This document shows positions 6,184-13,574 of a stretch of DNA of 15,233 nt, piece after piece (the first letter of the stretch is position 1; each line of letters begins with the position of its first letter). This stretch comes from DATIRA01 sp964553405 (GTDB taxonomy: Bacteria; Pseudomonadota; Gammaproteobacteria; Steroidobacterales; Steroidobacteraceae). Made by a program: the position numbers and the translations under genes. The notes below the pieces were generated by a model. That model was not told the origin of the DNA, ran no database searches, and saw only the letters and a list, made by a program, of their open reading frames with translations. The stretch lies in the NCBI GenBank assembly GCA_964553405.1, contig CAZKLS010000064.1:1-15233 (forward strand), written 5' to 3'.

Positions 6184-8124
6184 ATGTTCCGCTGGTTCGA
6201 AAGCCTCGTGTCGCCTTATCCGGAGCGCGAACCCTCGCCCGCTCCGCGGAGCTTCGCGGGCTTCATGTGGGCCTGCAGCGAGGGCATGCGGCCGTTCCTG
6301 CTGGCCATGACGCTCTGCACGGCGCTGATCGGCGTGTTCGAGGCGGCGCTGTTCGCGATGCTGGGGCGCATCGTGGACTGGCTCGCGGCCGTCGATCCCG
6401 CGGCACTGTGGTCCGAGCACCGGCGAAGCCTGCTGCTGCTGGCCGTCGTGCTGGCCGGCAGCGTGCTGGTCGTTGCGCTGCAGACGATGCTTAAGCACCA
6501 GGCGCTGGCGGCCAACTTCCCGATGCGCCTGCGCTGGAACTTCCACCGGCTGATGCTCGGCCAGAGCATGAGCTTCTACCAGGACGAGTTCGCCGGCCGC
6601 ATCGCCACCAAGGTGATGCAGACGGCACTGGCCGTTCGCGACACCTGGCTGATCATCGCCGACATCCTGGTGTTCGTGATCATCTACTTCGTGACGATGT
6701 CGCTGGTCGTCGGCAGCTTCGACGCCTGGGTGCTGGTGCCGTTCCTGCTCTGGCTGACGCTGTACTCGGTGGCGCTCGCGTACTTCGTGCCGCGCCTCGC
6801 GCGGGTCGGCGCCGCGCAGGCGGATGCCCGTTCGCTGATGACCGGTCGCGTCACGGATGCCTACACGAACATCGCGACCGTCAAGCTGTTCTCGCACGCG
6901 CGCCGCGAAGCCGACTTCGCCCGTTCGGCGATGCAGGAGTTCATGCAGACCGCGTATGCGCAGATGCGGCTCGTCAGCGGCTTCGAGATCGCCAACCAGC
7001 TGCTCAGCATGGCGCTGCTCGCGAGCACGGCCGGCGTGACGCTGCTGCTGTGGTCCCGCGGCGAGGTCGGCGTCGGGGCCGTGGCCGCTGCGACCGCGCT
7101 GGCGCTGCGCCTGAACGGCATCGCGCACTGGATCATGTGGGAGTTCTCGTCGCTGTTCGAGAACATCGGCACCGTGCAGGACGGCATCGGCATCTTCTCG
7201 CGGGCGCGCGCGGTGACGGACCGGCCGGACGCGATCGCGCTCGAGGTGCCGCGGGGCGAGGTCCGCTTCGACGCCGTCAGCTTCGGCTATGGCGGCGAGC
7301 GGCCGGTGATCAGCGGTTTCTCGCTGCACATCCGGCCGGGCGAGAAGATCGGACTGGTCGGACGCTCGGGCGCCGGCAAGAGCACGATCGTGAACCTGCT
7401 GCTGCGGTTCTACGACGTCGAGAGCGGCCGGATACTGATCGACGGGCAGGACATCTCTGCCGTGACGCAGGACAGCCTGCGGGCGCAGATCGGCATGGTC
7501 ACGCAGGACACTTCGCTGCTGCATCGCTCGGTGCGCGACAACATCCTCTACGGACGGCCGGACGCCGACGACGCGCAGATGATCGCCGCCGCGCGCCGGG
7601 CCGAGGCGCACGATTTCATCGAGGCGCTGTCCGACCCGAGCGGTCGCCGCGCCTACGATGCCCACGTCGGCGAGCGCGGCGTCAAGCTGAGCGGCGGCCA
7701 GCGGCAGCGGATCGCAATCGCGCGCGTGATGCTGAAGGACGCGCCGATCCTGCTGCTCGACGAGGCAACCAGCGCGCTCGACAGCGAGGTCGAGGCCGCC
7801 ATCCAGGGGAGTCTGTACCGGCTGATGGAGGGCAAGACCGTGGTCGCGATCGCCCACCGGCTCTCGACGATCGCCGCGATGGACCGGCTGGTCGTGATGG
7901 ACCAGGGACGGATCGTCGAAGAGGGAGACCATTCCACGCTGCTGGCCCGGGGCGGCCTGTATGCCCGGCTCTGGGCTCACCAGAGCGGCGGCTTCCTGGG
8001 CGAGACGCCGGAACCCGCGCCGGACGCAGGCGACATCGAGGCTTCGCCAGAGGTCGCGCGGCCCGAGCCGCCGCCGCACGGCGTGGACCGCCTCCCGAGG
8101 GACGCGGTCGGAACGCCGCATTGA
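6184..8124 (+). CDS. ABC exporter half-transporter (fused membrane and ATPase domains)
   Basis: This 646-residue protein has an N-terminal membrane domain and a C-terminal ATPase. Six hydrophobic segments lie at about 38-62, 82-104, 154-176, 182-203, 268-290 and 293-312. The ATPase has Walker A GRSGAGKST (393-401), a Q-loop (GMVTQD), signature LSGGQ (502-506), Walker B ILLLDE (522-527) and H-loop His558, so it should be active. Half-transporters of this form work as homodimers in the inner membrane; the transported molecule is unknown. The start MFRWFESLVSPYP matches a common N-terminus of this proteobacterial subfamily and follows GGAG by 7 nt, so I prefer it to the GTG 39 nt upstream. After the ATPase a 45-residue acidic, proline-rich tail (about 600-646) looks disordered. 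The gene lies 21 nt before the AlaX gene and 73 nt after the molybdopterin subunit. Confidence 0.93.
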   Translation: MFRWFESLVSPYPEREPSPAPRSFAGFMWACSEGMRPFLLAMTLCTALIGVFEAALFAMLGRIVDWLAAVDPAALWSEHRRSLLLLAVVLAGSVLVVALQTMLKHQALAANFPMRLRWNFHRLMLGQSMSFYQDEFAGRIATKVMQTALAVRDTWLIIADILVFVIIYFVTMSLVVGSFDAWVLVPFLLWLTLYSVALAYFVPRLARVGAAQADARSLMTGRVTDAYTNIATVKLFSHARREADFARSAMQEFMQTAYAQMRLVSGFEIANQLLSMALLASTAGVTLLLWSRGEVGVGAVAAATALALRLNGIAHWIMWEFSSLFENIGTVQDGIGIFSRARAVTDRPDAIALEVPRGEVRFDAVSFGYGGERPVISGFSLHIRPGEKIGLVGRSGAGKSTIVNLLLRFYDVESGRILIDGQDISAVTQDSLRAQIGMVTQDTSLLHRSVRDNILYGRPDADDAQMIAAARRAEAHDFIEALSDPSGRRAYDAHVGERGVKLSGGQRQRIAIARVMLKDAPILLLDEATSALDSEVEAAIQGSLYRLMEGKTVVAIAHRLSTIAAMDRLVVMDQGRIVEEGDHSTLLARGGLYARLWAHQSGGFLGETPEPAPDAGDIEASPEVARPEPPPHGVDRLPRDAVGTPH

Positions 8125-8145
8125 TCGTCCTGCGGAGGGGACCGA

Positions 8146-8853
8146 ATGAAACCGACCGAAGCTCTTTTCCAGTCCGACGCCTACCTGCGCGAGTGCAGCG
8201 CGCAGGTGACCGGGGCGGATGACGGCGCCGTGGTGCTCGACCGCACCGTGTTCTATCCGACCGGCGGCGGCCAGCCCGGTGACACCGGCGTGCTGCGCGC
8301 CGCCGACGGCCGGGAGTGGCAGGTCGTGGACACGCGCAAGGGCGAGGGCGGCAGCATCGTGCACCGGCTTGCGCCCGGCAGCACGGCCCCGCCGCCGTCC
8401 ACGGCGGTCACTGCATGCATCGACTGGACCCGCCGCTACGCGCACATGCGCATGCACACGGCCCTGCATCTGCTCGGCTCGGTGCTGCGATATGGTGTCA
8501 CGGGTGGCCAGATCACCGCGACGAAGAGCCGCCTGGACTTCGACACGCAGCAGGAGATCGACCGGGACCGCGTGACCGAAGCAGTCAGCGCACTGGTGGC
8601 GGCGAACCATGCTGTCAGGACCCGCTGGATCACCGACGAGGAGCTCGACCGCCAGCCCGAACTCGTGCGGACGATGTCCGTGCAGCCGCCGCGCGGCGTC
8701 GGACGGATACGCCTGCTCGAGATCCCGGGCGTGGACCTGCAGCCTTGCGGCGGCACGCACGTCGCCACGACAGCGGAGATCGGCGCGGTAGTCGTCGCCA
8801 AGGTGGAAAACAAGGGGCGGCACAACAAGCGGGTCTATCTTCAGTTCGCTTGA
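8146..8853 (+). CDS. alaX: Alanyl-tRNA editing protein (AlaX family)
   Basis: This free-standing relative of the editing domain of alanyl-tRNA synthetase hydrolyses mischarged seryl- or glycyl-tRNA(Ala) in the cytoplasm. It has 235 residues, matching the mid-sized AlaX class that lacks the long C-terminal domain. The zinc ligands of the family are present: HTALH (His104, His108) and CGGTH (Cys201, His205). The substrate-pocket block YPTGGGQPGDTG is at 37-48. GGAGG lies upstream of the ATG, 21 nt after the exporter gene, so the two are probably co-transcribed. A functional tie to the transporter is not evident. AlaX genes often occur as isolated housekeeping inserts. Confidence 0.92.
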   Translation: MKPTEALFQSDAYLRECSAQVTGADDGAVVLDRTVFYPTGGGQPGDTGVLRAADGREWQVVDTRKGEGGSIVHRLAPGSTAPPPSTAVTACIDWTRRYAHMRMHTALHLLGSVLRYGVTGGQITATKSRLDFDTQQEIDRDRVTEAVSALVAANHAVRTRWITDEELDRQPELVRTMSVQPPRGVGRIRLLEIPGVDLQPCGGTHVATTAEIGAVVVAKVENKGRHNKRVYLQFA

Positions 8854-8860
8854 GGCGAAC

Positions 8861-8884
8861 CGCCGGTGCGTCGTTGCGCCGGCG
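8861..8884 (+). other. Strong stem-loop between alaX and the persulfide dioxygenase gene
   Basis: CGCCGGTGCG (8861-8870) can pair along its full length with TGCGCCGGCG (8875-8884), eight Watson-Crick pairs plus two G-U wobbles, closing a TCGT tetraloop. It starts 8 nt after the alaX stop and ends 11 nt before the AGGGAG of the next gene. There is no U-tract, so simple intrinsic termination is unlikely. A processing, stability or attenuation role is possible. Confidence 0.4.
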
Positions 8885-8907
8885 ATGAACTCGCCAGGGA
8901 GAATTCG

Positions 8908-9984
8908 ATGTTGATCTTCAGACAATTGTTCGACGCACAGTCCTCGACCTATACCTACCTGCTGGCGGACACCCGCAGCAGGCAGGCCGTGCTGATCGAT
9001 CCCGTGTTCGAGCAGGCCCGGCGCGACGCCGCGCTGGTGAAGGAGCTGGGACTGGAACTCGTCTGGACGCTGGAGACTCACGTGCACGCGGACCACGTGA
9101 CCGGCGCGTGGCTGCTCAAGCAGCGCACCGGCAGCCGCATCGCGCTCGCGGCCCGCAGCGGAGCGAGCGGAGCCGACCGGTTGCTCGAGGACGGCGACCG
9201 GGTCGAGTTCGGTGGGCGCTGGCTGGACGTTCGTGCCACGCCGGGCCACACCGACGGCTGCCTGACGTTCGTGCTCGACGACCAGCGCATGGCCTTCACC
9301 GGCGACTGCCTGCTGATACGCGGCAGCGGCCGCACGGACTTCCAGCAGGGCGACCCGGCGACGATGTTCCACTCGGTACACGACAGGATCTTCAGCCTCC
9401 CCGCGACCTGCCTGCTCTATCCGGCGCACGACTACCGCGGTCTCACGGTAACCAGCGTGGAAGAGGAACGGCGCTTCAACCCCCGCCTCGGCGGAGACGT
9501 CGCCGTCGGGGACTTCACTGGCTACATGCAGAACCTCGGGTTGCCGCATCCGAAGCAGATCGACGTGGCGGTTCCGGCGAACCTGCGCTGCGGCCGGCCG
9601 GAGTCGGGCGCGGCTGCGGCGGCCGAGGACCCGGGCTGGGCGCCGCTGACCTTCACGTTCGGCGGCTTCTGGGAGATCCAGCCGCACGTGCTCGAGGAAA
9701 TCCGCCACCGGGTGCAGGTCGTGGACGTGCGCGAGCCGGATGAGTTCTCCGGCCCGCTCGGACACATCGAGGGCGCGGCGCTGATCCCGCTCGGCGCGCT
9801 GAAGGCGCGCACGTCGCAACTCGATCCGGGGCAGCCCGTGGTCACGGTCTGCCGGGCCGGCGCCCGGTCGGCACAGGCGGTCGTGATGCTGCAGAAGCAG
9901 GGCTTCGGAGACGTCGCGAACCTCGCCGGCGGCATGCTTCGCTGGCGTGCCGAGGGAAACCCGGTCGAGGGGGGCAGCGAGTAG
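8908..9984 (+). CDS. Persulfide dioxygenase (ETHE1-like metallo-beta-lactamase fold) fused to a C-terminal rhodanese domain
   Basis: This 358-residue two-domain enzyme has an N-terminal metallo-beta-lactamase domain with HVHADH (His58, His60, Asp62, His63), His114 (TPGHTDG), Asp133 (FTGDCLL) and His174 (PAHDY). The His58/His114/Asp133 spacing (56 and 19) matches the mononuclear iron triad of ETHE1-type dioxygenases, which oxidise glutathione persulfide to sulfite. The C-terminal rhodanese domain (about 265-352) has the active cysteine Cys315 in CRAGAR, which could pass sulfane sulfur between thiosulfate and glutathione. Such fusions (PRF, CstB-like) are known in sulfide oxidation. The start ATG at 8908 follows AGGGAG; an upstream GTG in frame lacks this and adds non-homologous residues. 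The gene is 54 nt after alaX. No sulfide:quinone oxidoreductase or persulfide sensor is adjacent. Confidence 0.93.
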   Translation: MLIFRQLFDAQSSTYTYLLADTRSRQAVLIDPVFEQARRDAALVKELGLELVWTLETHVHADHVTGAWLLKQRTGSRIALAARSGASGADRLLEDGDRVEFGGRWLDVRATPGHTDGCLTFVLDDQRMAFTGDCLLIRGSGRTDFQQGDPATMFHSVHDRIFSLPATCLLYPAHDYRGLTVTSVEEERRFNPRLGGDVAVGDFTGYMQNLGLPHPKQIDVAVPANLRCGRPESGAAAAAEDPGWAPLTFTFGGFWEIQPHVLEEIRHRVQVVDVREPDEFSGPLGHIEGAALIPLGALKARTSQLDPGQPVVTVCRAGARSAQAVVMLQKQGFGDVANLAGGMLRWRAEGNPVEGGSE

Positions 9985-9985
9985 G

Positions 9986-10019
9986 CGTCCGGTCGCGTGC
10001 CGGCGCGCGCCGCAGGACG
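9986..10019. other. Weak inverted-repeat region between convergent genes
   Basis: The convergent 106-bp spacer (9985-10090) contains CGTCC (9986-9990) and GGACG (10015-10019) flanking a perfect 12-bp palindrome, CGGCGCGCGCCG (10001-10012). Its position fits a two-way transcription stop, but there is no T-run on either strand, so it is not a canonical intrinsic terminator. Confidence 0.22.
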
Positions 10020-10090
10020 TCCGTGTCCGTCAGCCGGTCCCTCGCAGCGGCGCGGAGGCCTTGCGCCCCTGGCGGCGCGGTCCGTCGCCG

Positions 10091-10564
10091 CTAGTGGCGG
10101 CAGAGTTCCCCTTTCGCGAACCACCGCGCATAGCCGGTCCGGAAGTCCACCAGCCCGTCGATGCTCAGGTGACCCCAGCCGCCGTCGGTGATGCTGGCCT
10201 GCGTGTCGAGCAGGTAGAGCCCGGGCGAGAGTTCCACGAGCCGGGCGTTGTCCGTGGTCGTGAAGGTCCCGTCGGGCCCGGTGAAAGTGTGCGAGGTGGT
10301 GGCGAGCATCCCCTTGCCGTTGGGCTTCGATCCCAGCAGCGCGACCGTGACCTGCCGGTCACCGAGGTCACCTACCGTGACGTCACCCAGGTTCGTGTAG
10401 GCGATGCCCGCGAAAGATGCAGGCCCGGTCACCATCGTCTCGCCGGTCGCGAAGACCTTCTGGCAGCTGCCGCCCGGGTCCGCCATCGCCGCGGCCGGGG
10501 CCCCCAGCATTGCGACGCAGCACGCGGTTGCCGCAAGCACGCTCTGATAGTTTCTTGAAGTCAT
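10091..10564 (-). CDS. Secreted protein of unknown function, beta-rich
   Basis: The minus-strand ATG at 10562-10564 gives 157 residues, preceded by AGGAGGGG at good spacing, which sets the start against a much longer open frame upstream. Residues 1-28 are a clear Sec signal peptide (hydrophobic core then AAAMA before Asp29), so the mature protein of about 129 residues is periplasmic or secreted. The mature part is rich in Thr, Gly, Val and aromatic residues with alternating polar/hydrophobic pattern (TVGDLGDRQVTVALLG, SHTFTGPDGTFTTTDNARL), suggesting a beta-sandwich or barrel. Cys34 and Cys156, near the two ends, could form a disulfide. I do not recognise the family. It is divergent from the winged-helix/TPR regulator (192 bp between starts), which may control it; that is inference. 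Confidence 0.75.
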   Translation of the reverse strand: MTSRNYQSVLAATACCVAMLGAPAAAMADPGGSCQKVFATGETMVTGPASFAGIAYTNLGDVTVGDLGDRQVTVALLGSKPNGKGMLATTSHTFTGPDGTFTTTDNARLVELSPGLYLLDTQASITDGGWGHLSIDGLVDFRTGYARWFAKGELCRH

Positions 10565-10756
10565 GATCCCCTCCTGTCGTCGTACGGGTCCGCGGTCCGA
10601 TGCCGCGAAGTGCGGGTGCAATGCTCGGCCCGCAGGCCGCTCCCCGTCCCGAGGAAGGGCCGATGGTTTTCTGAGGCTTGCCCGGCGTACTGCGTTCCCA
10701 GCACGGTCCGCTGGTGTTAGTTTTCGCCGGATCTGACGCGGTTCGGGCAGGTTCCG

Positions 10757-12562
10757 GTGACAGTCGAGGAAGGATTCAGGATCGGCGATCACGAGGTGCA
10801 CCCCCGGCAGGGGCGGATCATCGGGCCTCGGGGTGAGTCGCGAATCGAGCCGAAGGCCATGGCGGTGCTGGTCGAACTGGCGCGCGGTGCGCCAGAGCCT
10901 CGCTCGCGGGAGCAGATCATCGCCAGCGTCTGGCCCAGGGGCTTCGTCAGTGACGACGTGCTGACCCGCTGCATCGGCCAGCTGAGGCGGGCGCTGGCCG
11001 ACGACCCCAGGGCACCGAGGTGCCTGGAGACGCTGCCCAAGCTCGGCTATCGGCTGAAGTGCGCGGTCGAGCCGCTGGCTGGCACCGCGACCGTCGCGCC
11101 GCCCACCCGACCCGGAATCGAGTCGCTGATCGTGCTGCCGTTCCAGAACCTGTCGGCGGCGTCGGAGGACTTCGTCGCTGATGGCCTGACCGAGCTGCTG
11201 ATCGCGCGACTCGCCGCGTTCACCGGACTGCGGGTGATTTCGCGGACCACGGCGATGCGATTCAAGGGCGGCACGGCAGGCGTGGCCGAGATAGCAGAGA
11301 AAACGGGCAGTGACTGGGTGATCGAAGGCTCGGTGCTGCAGTCGGGGGACCGTATCCAGGTGGTCGCGCAGCTGATCGACGCCCGTACCGACGCGCACGT
11401 CTGGGCTGCCGACTACGTCAGGGACCTGCAGGACCTGTTGTCGCTGCAGAACGAGATCGTGGCACGCGTCGCGTCGGCGATCCGGCTGCAGCTCGGTGCC
11501 ACGGAGCGCCTGCCGGGCAGCGCGCCGTCGCTTTCCCCGCCGGTGATGCGGGATTACCTGAAGGCGAGGCACCTGTTGAGCCGGCGCACGCTCCGCGACC
11601 TCACGGAGGCGAGATCGATCCTCGCCTCGGTCACCCGGGCCGCGCCGGACCATGCATCGGGCTGGGCCTCGCTGGCGGAGTCGGAGATGCTGCTGGCGCA
11701 CTACGGCGCAGCCGGCGTCGAGGAACTGCTGGAAGACTGCGAAAAGCACCTCGAGCGGGCGCTGACGCTGGAGCCGGACCTCGCCATCGGGCTCGCGACG
11801 CGCGGTGCGCTGCGCTTTTTCTTCAGGCGGGAATTCGACGGCGCTGCTGCAGACCTGGGGCGGGCGCTGACGCTGCTGCCCAGCTACGCGATGGCGATGC
11901 TGTCGCTGGCCAACGTCTGCGCCGTGCGCGGGCATTTCGCGGACGCCAGCGCATGGATGGACCAGGCCCTGCTGGTCGATCCACTGGACGTCGGCATCAA
12001 CATGAACATGGGCGATCACCTGATATTGCAGCGGCGCTACGAGGACGCGGCCGCAGCGCTGCGCGCGGCCCTGGCGCTGTCACCGCAGCATCGCCCGAGC
12101 ACGTTCCGCCTGTGCTGGGCGCTGGCGCTGGCCGGCGAGCATGCGGAGGCCCTCGCGCTGCTCGAGCGCCTGCGACGGGAAGGGGCCGACGACCCACAGT
12201 GGCACGAGTATGCCGCGCTGGTGGCGGGTCTGCGGGGGGACGCAGCGGCGGCCATGCTGGAATACGAATGGCTCGAGCGGGCCGCGAAGTCGGAGCGGGT
12301 GCCGCCGTGGGCGCTGGCGCGCGCGGCCTGTGCCGCGGGCCGGCCGCGGGCGGCGATCGACTGGCTGGAGCAGGCCGCAGGCCGGCGATCGAGCTCGCTG
12401 CCGTTCATGCGGGTCACGCCGGCCTTCGACCCGCTGCACGGCGAGCAGCGGTTCGTCGCGCTCGGGCGCGCGCTGGGTCTGCCCGGGCCCGGCGCCGGCG
12501 CTGCGGCGGGGCAGCGGGACCCGCAGTCCCCCGAGAGCGGAATCCGCACAAGCCCTGATTGA
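10757..12562 (+). CDS. Winged-helix transcriptional regulator with FlgO/TolB-like middle domain and TPR repeats (CadC-like, soluble)
   Basis: This is a 601-residue protein. Residues 7-102 form an OmpR/CadC-type winged-helix DNA-binding domain (recognition helix near VLTRCIGQLRRAL, then the TLPKLGYRL wing). Residues about 121-246 match the FlgO/TolB-like domain often seen in these proteins (SLIVLPFQNLS, FVADGLTELLIARLA, VISRTTAMRFKG). Residues about 260-565 are helical TPR-like repeats, probably for protein contacts. There is no transmembrane segment between the domains, unlike CadC itself, so it should be cytoplasmic. It also lacks a receiver domain. The start is GTG at 10757, since the next in-frame ATG would remove part of the DNA-binding domain; the ribosome binding site is weak. 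It is divergent from the secreted-protein gene, its likeliest target by position. The signal it senses is unknown. Confidence 0.87.
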   Translation: MTVEEGFRIGDHEVHPRQGRIIGPRGESRIEPKAMAVLVELARGAPEPRSREQIIASVWPRGFVSDDVLTRCIGQLRRALADDPRAPRCLETLPKLGYRLKCAVEPLAGTATVAPPTRPGIESLIVLPFQNLSAASEDFVADGLTELLIARLAAFTGLRVISRTTAMRFKGGTAGVAEIAEKTGSDWVIEGSVLQSGDRIQVVAQLIDARTDAHVWAADYVRDLQDLLSLQNEIVARVASAIRLQLGATERLPGSAPSLSPPVMRDYLKARHLLSRRTLRDLTEARSILASVTRAAPDHASGWASLAESEMLLAHYGAAGVEELLEDCEKHLERALTLEPDLAIGLATRGALRFFFRREFDGAAADLGRALTLLPSYAMAMLSLANVCAVRGHFADASAWMDQALLVDPLDVGINMNMGDHLILQRRYEDAAAALRAALALSPQHRPSTFRLCWALALAGEHAEALALLERLRREGADDPQWHEYAALVAGLRGDAAAAMLEYEWLERAAKSERVPPWALARAACAAGRPRAAIDWLEQAAGRRSSSLPFMRVTPAFDPLHGEQRFVALGRALGLPGPGAGAAAGQRDPQSPESGIRTSPD

Positions 12563-12588
12563 TGCCCGGTAAATGGGCCTACTATATG
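12559..12588 (+). promoter_or_regulatory. Candidate sigma-70 promoter for the nfnA-like/gltA-like operon
   Basis: TTGATG (12559-12564) and TATATG (12583-12588) are 18 bp apart, each matching the consensus at four of six positions, in an otherwise GC-rich stretch. A start of transcription near 12595 would leave a leader of about 16 nt before the ATG at 12611. The spacer holds an inverted repeat, GCCC (12564-12567) with GGGC (12575-12578), which could be an operator. The -35 overlaps the stop codon of the regulator gene. Confidence 0.38.
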
Positions 12589-12610
12589 CCGTTCGAACTC
12601 AGGTAGAGCC

Positions 12611-13519
12611 ATGAACAGCAGCAAAGGCGGAAGCGGCTTCGAGATCGTCGCGCGGCAGGATTTCTCCGACGTCACGTTCCTGCTCGAGATCCGGCACCCG
12701 ATGCTGGCCAAGGCGGCGAGACCGGGCCAGTTCGTGATCGTGATGCCGCACGAGCACGGCGAGCGGATCCCGCTGACGATCGCGGATTTCGACCGGGACA
12801 AGGGCACGGTCACGCTGGTGATCCAGGCGGTCGGCAAGACCACGCGGGAGATGCAGCGGGACTGCCAGGTCGGGACCCGGATCGAGAGCCTGGTGGGCCC
12901 GATGGGCATCCCGAGCCACATCGGCAAGGCGAAAAAGGTGCTGTGCGTCGGCGGCGGCCTGGGTGTCGCGCCGGTCTACCCGCAGGCCCGGGCCTACAAG
13001 GAGAGCGGGGCCTACGTGATCGGCGTGCTCGGTTTCCGTAACCGGGACCTGGTCTTCTGGGAGGACAAGTTCCGGGCCTGCTGCGACGAGCTGATCGTCT
13101 GCACCGACGACGGCTCGGCCGGGATCAAGGGCATGGTCACCGAAGGCATCCGCCTGGCCATCGAGAAGCACCCGGACATCGACGAGTGCGTGGCGATCGG
13201 CCCGCCGGTGATGATGAAGGGCTGCGCCGAGGCGACCCGACCCCACAAGATCCCCACGATCGTCAGCCTGAACCCGGTGATGGTGGACGGCACGGGCATG
13301 TGTGGCGGCTGTCGCGTCAAGATCGGCGACCGGATCAGGTTCGCCTGCGTGGACGGGCCGGATTTCGACGCGCACCTGGTGGATTTCGACGACCTGATGT
13401 TCCGCCTGCAGCGCTACAAGGCGACCGAGCGCCAGGCGAACGAGCGATTCAACGAGAACTGCAGGCTGCGCAACCCGGCGCAGGGGGCGGGGGCCGACCC
13501 CTCCGGCGCGGCGAGTTGA
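12611..13519 (+). CDS. NfnA/PyrK-like FAD- and NAD(P)-binding [2Fe-2S] subunit (ferredoxin-NAD(P) reductase type)
   Basis: This 302-residue protein belongs to the sulfide dehydrogenase/dihydroorotate-dehydrogenase electron-transfer subunit family, to which NfnA belongs. It has an N-terminal FAD-binding barrel (about 8-100, with RIPLTIADFD for flavin contact), a nucleotide-binding domain with the glycine-rich VGGGLGVAPVYP (113-124) and AIGPPVMMK (195-203), and a [2Fe-2S] site in VDGTGMCGGC (225-234) with Cys231, Cys234 and Cys246. In NfnA the fourth ligand is an aspartate; Asp226, five residues before the first cysteine, fits. The likely role is exchange of electrons between NAD(H) and the partner encoded next. 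The C-terminal 40 residues are variable. The gene is 55 nt upstream of the gltA-like gene, and the pair order is the same as in nfn operons. Confidence 0.88.
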   Translation: MNSSKGGSGFEIVARQDFSDVTFLLEIRHPMLAKAARPGQFVIVMPHEHGERIPLTIADFDRDKGTVTLVIQAVGKTTREMQRDCQVGTRIESLVGPMGIPSHIGKAKKVLCVGGGLGVAPVYPQARAYKESGAYVIGVLGFRNRDLVFWEDKFRACCDELIVCTDDGSAGIKGMVTEGIRLAIEKHPDIDECVAIGPPVMMKGCAEATRPHKIPTIVSLNPVMVDGTGMCGGCRVKIGDRIRFACVDGPDFDAHLVDFDDLMFRLQRYKATERQANERFNENCRLRNPAQGAGADPSGAAS

Positions 13520-13540
13520 CGAGCGGATCGTGGCAGCATG

Positions 13541-13560
13541 CGACGCGTCCTGACGCGTCG
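13541..13560 (+). repeat. Perfect 9-bp inverted repeat just upstream of the gltA-like gene
   Basis: CGACGCGTC (13541-13549) is exactly complementary to GACGCGTCG (13552-13560), separated by CT; as RNA it would form at least an 8-bp stem with a CCTG loop. It starts 22 nt after the upstream stop and directly abuts the GGGGCAGGG that serves as ribosome binding site. There is no U-tract. It could tune translation or protect the message between the two subunit genes. Confidence 0.55.
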
Positions 13561-13574
13561 GGGGCAGGGTACTG

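Noticed and set aside
5971..9819. A 1282-codon open frame on the minus strand opposite the exporter, alaX and dioxygenase genes
   Set aside because: It is rich in Arg, His, Ala and Gln with no domain pattern, as expected for the antisense frame of GC-rich genes. The plus-strand genes beneath it have intact catalytic motifs.
10565..12019. Upstream extension of the secreted-protein frame, antisense to the TPR regulator
   Set aside because: The extension is low-complexity antisense sequence. The AGGAGGGG site and the signal peptide place the real start at 10564.
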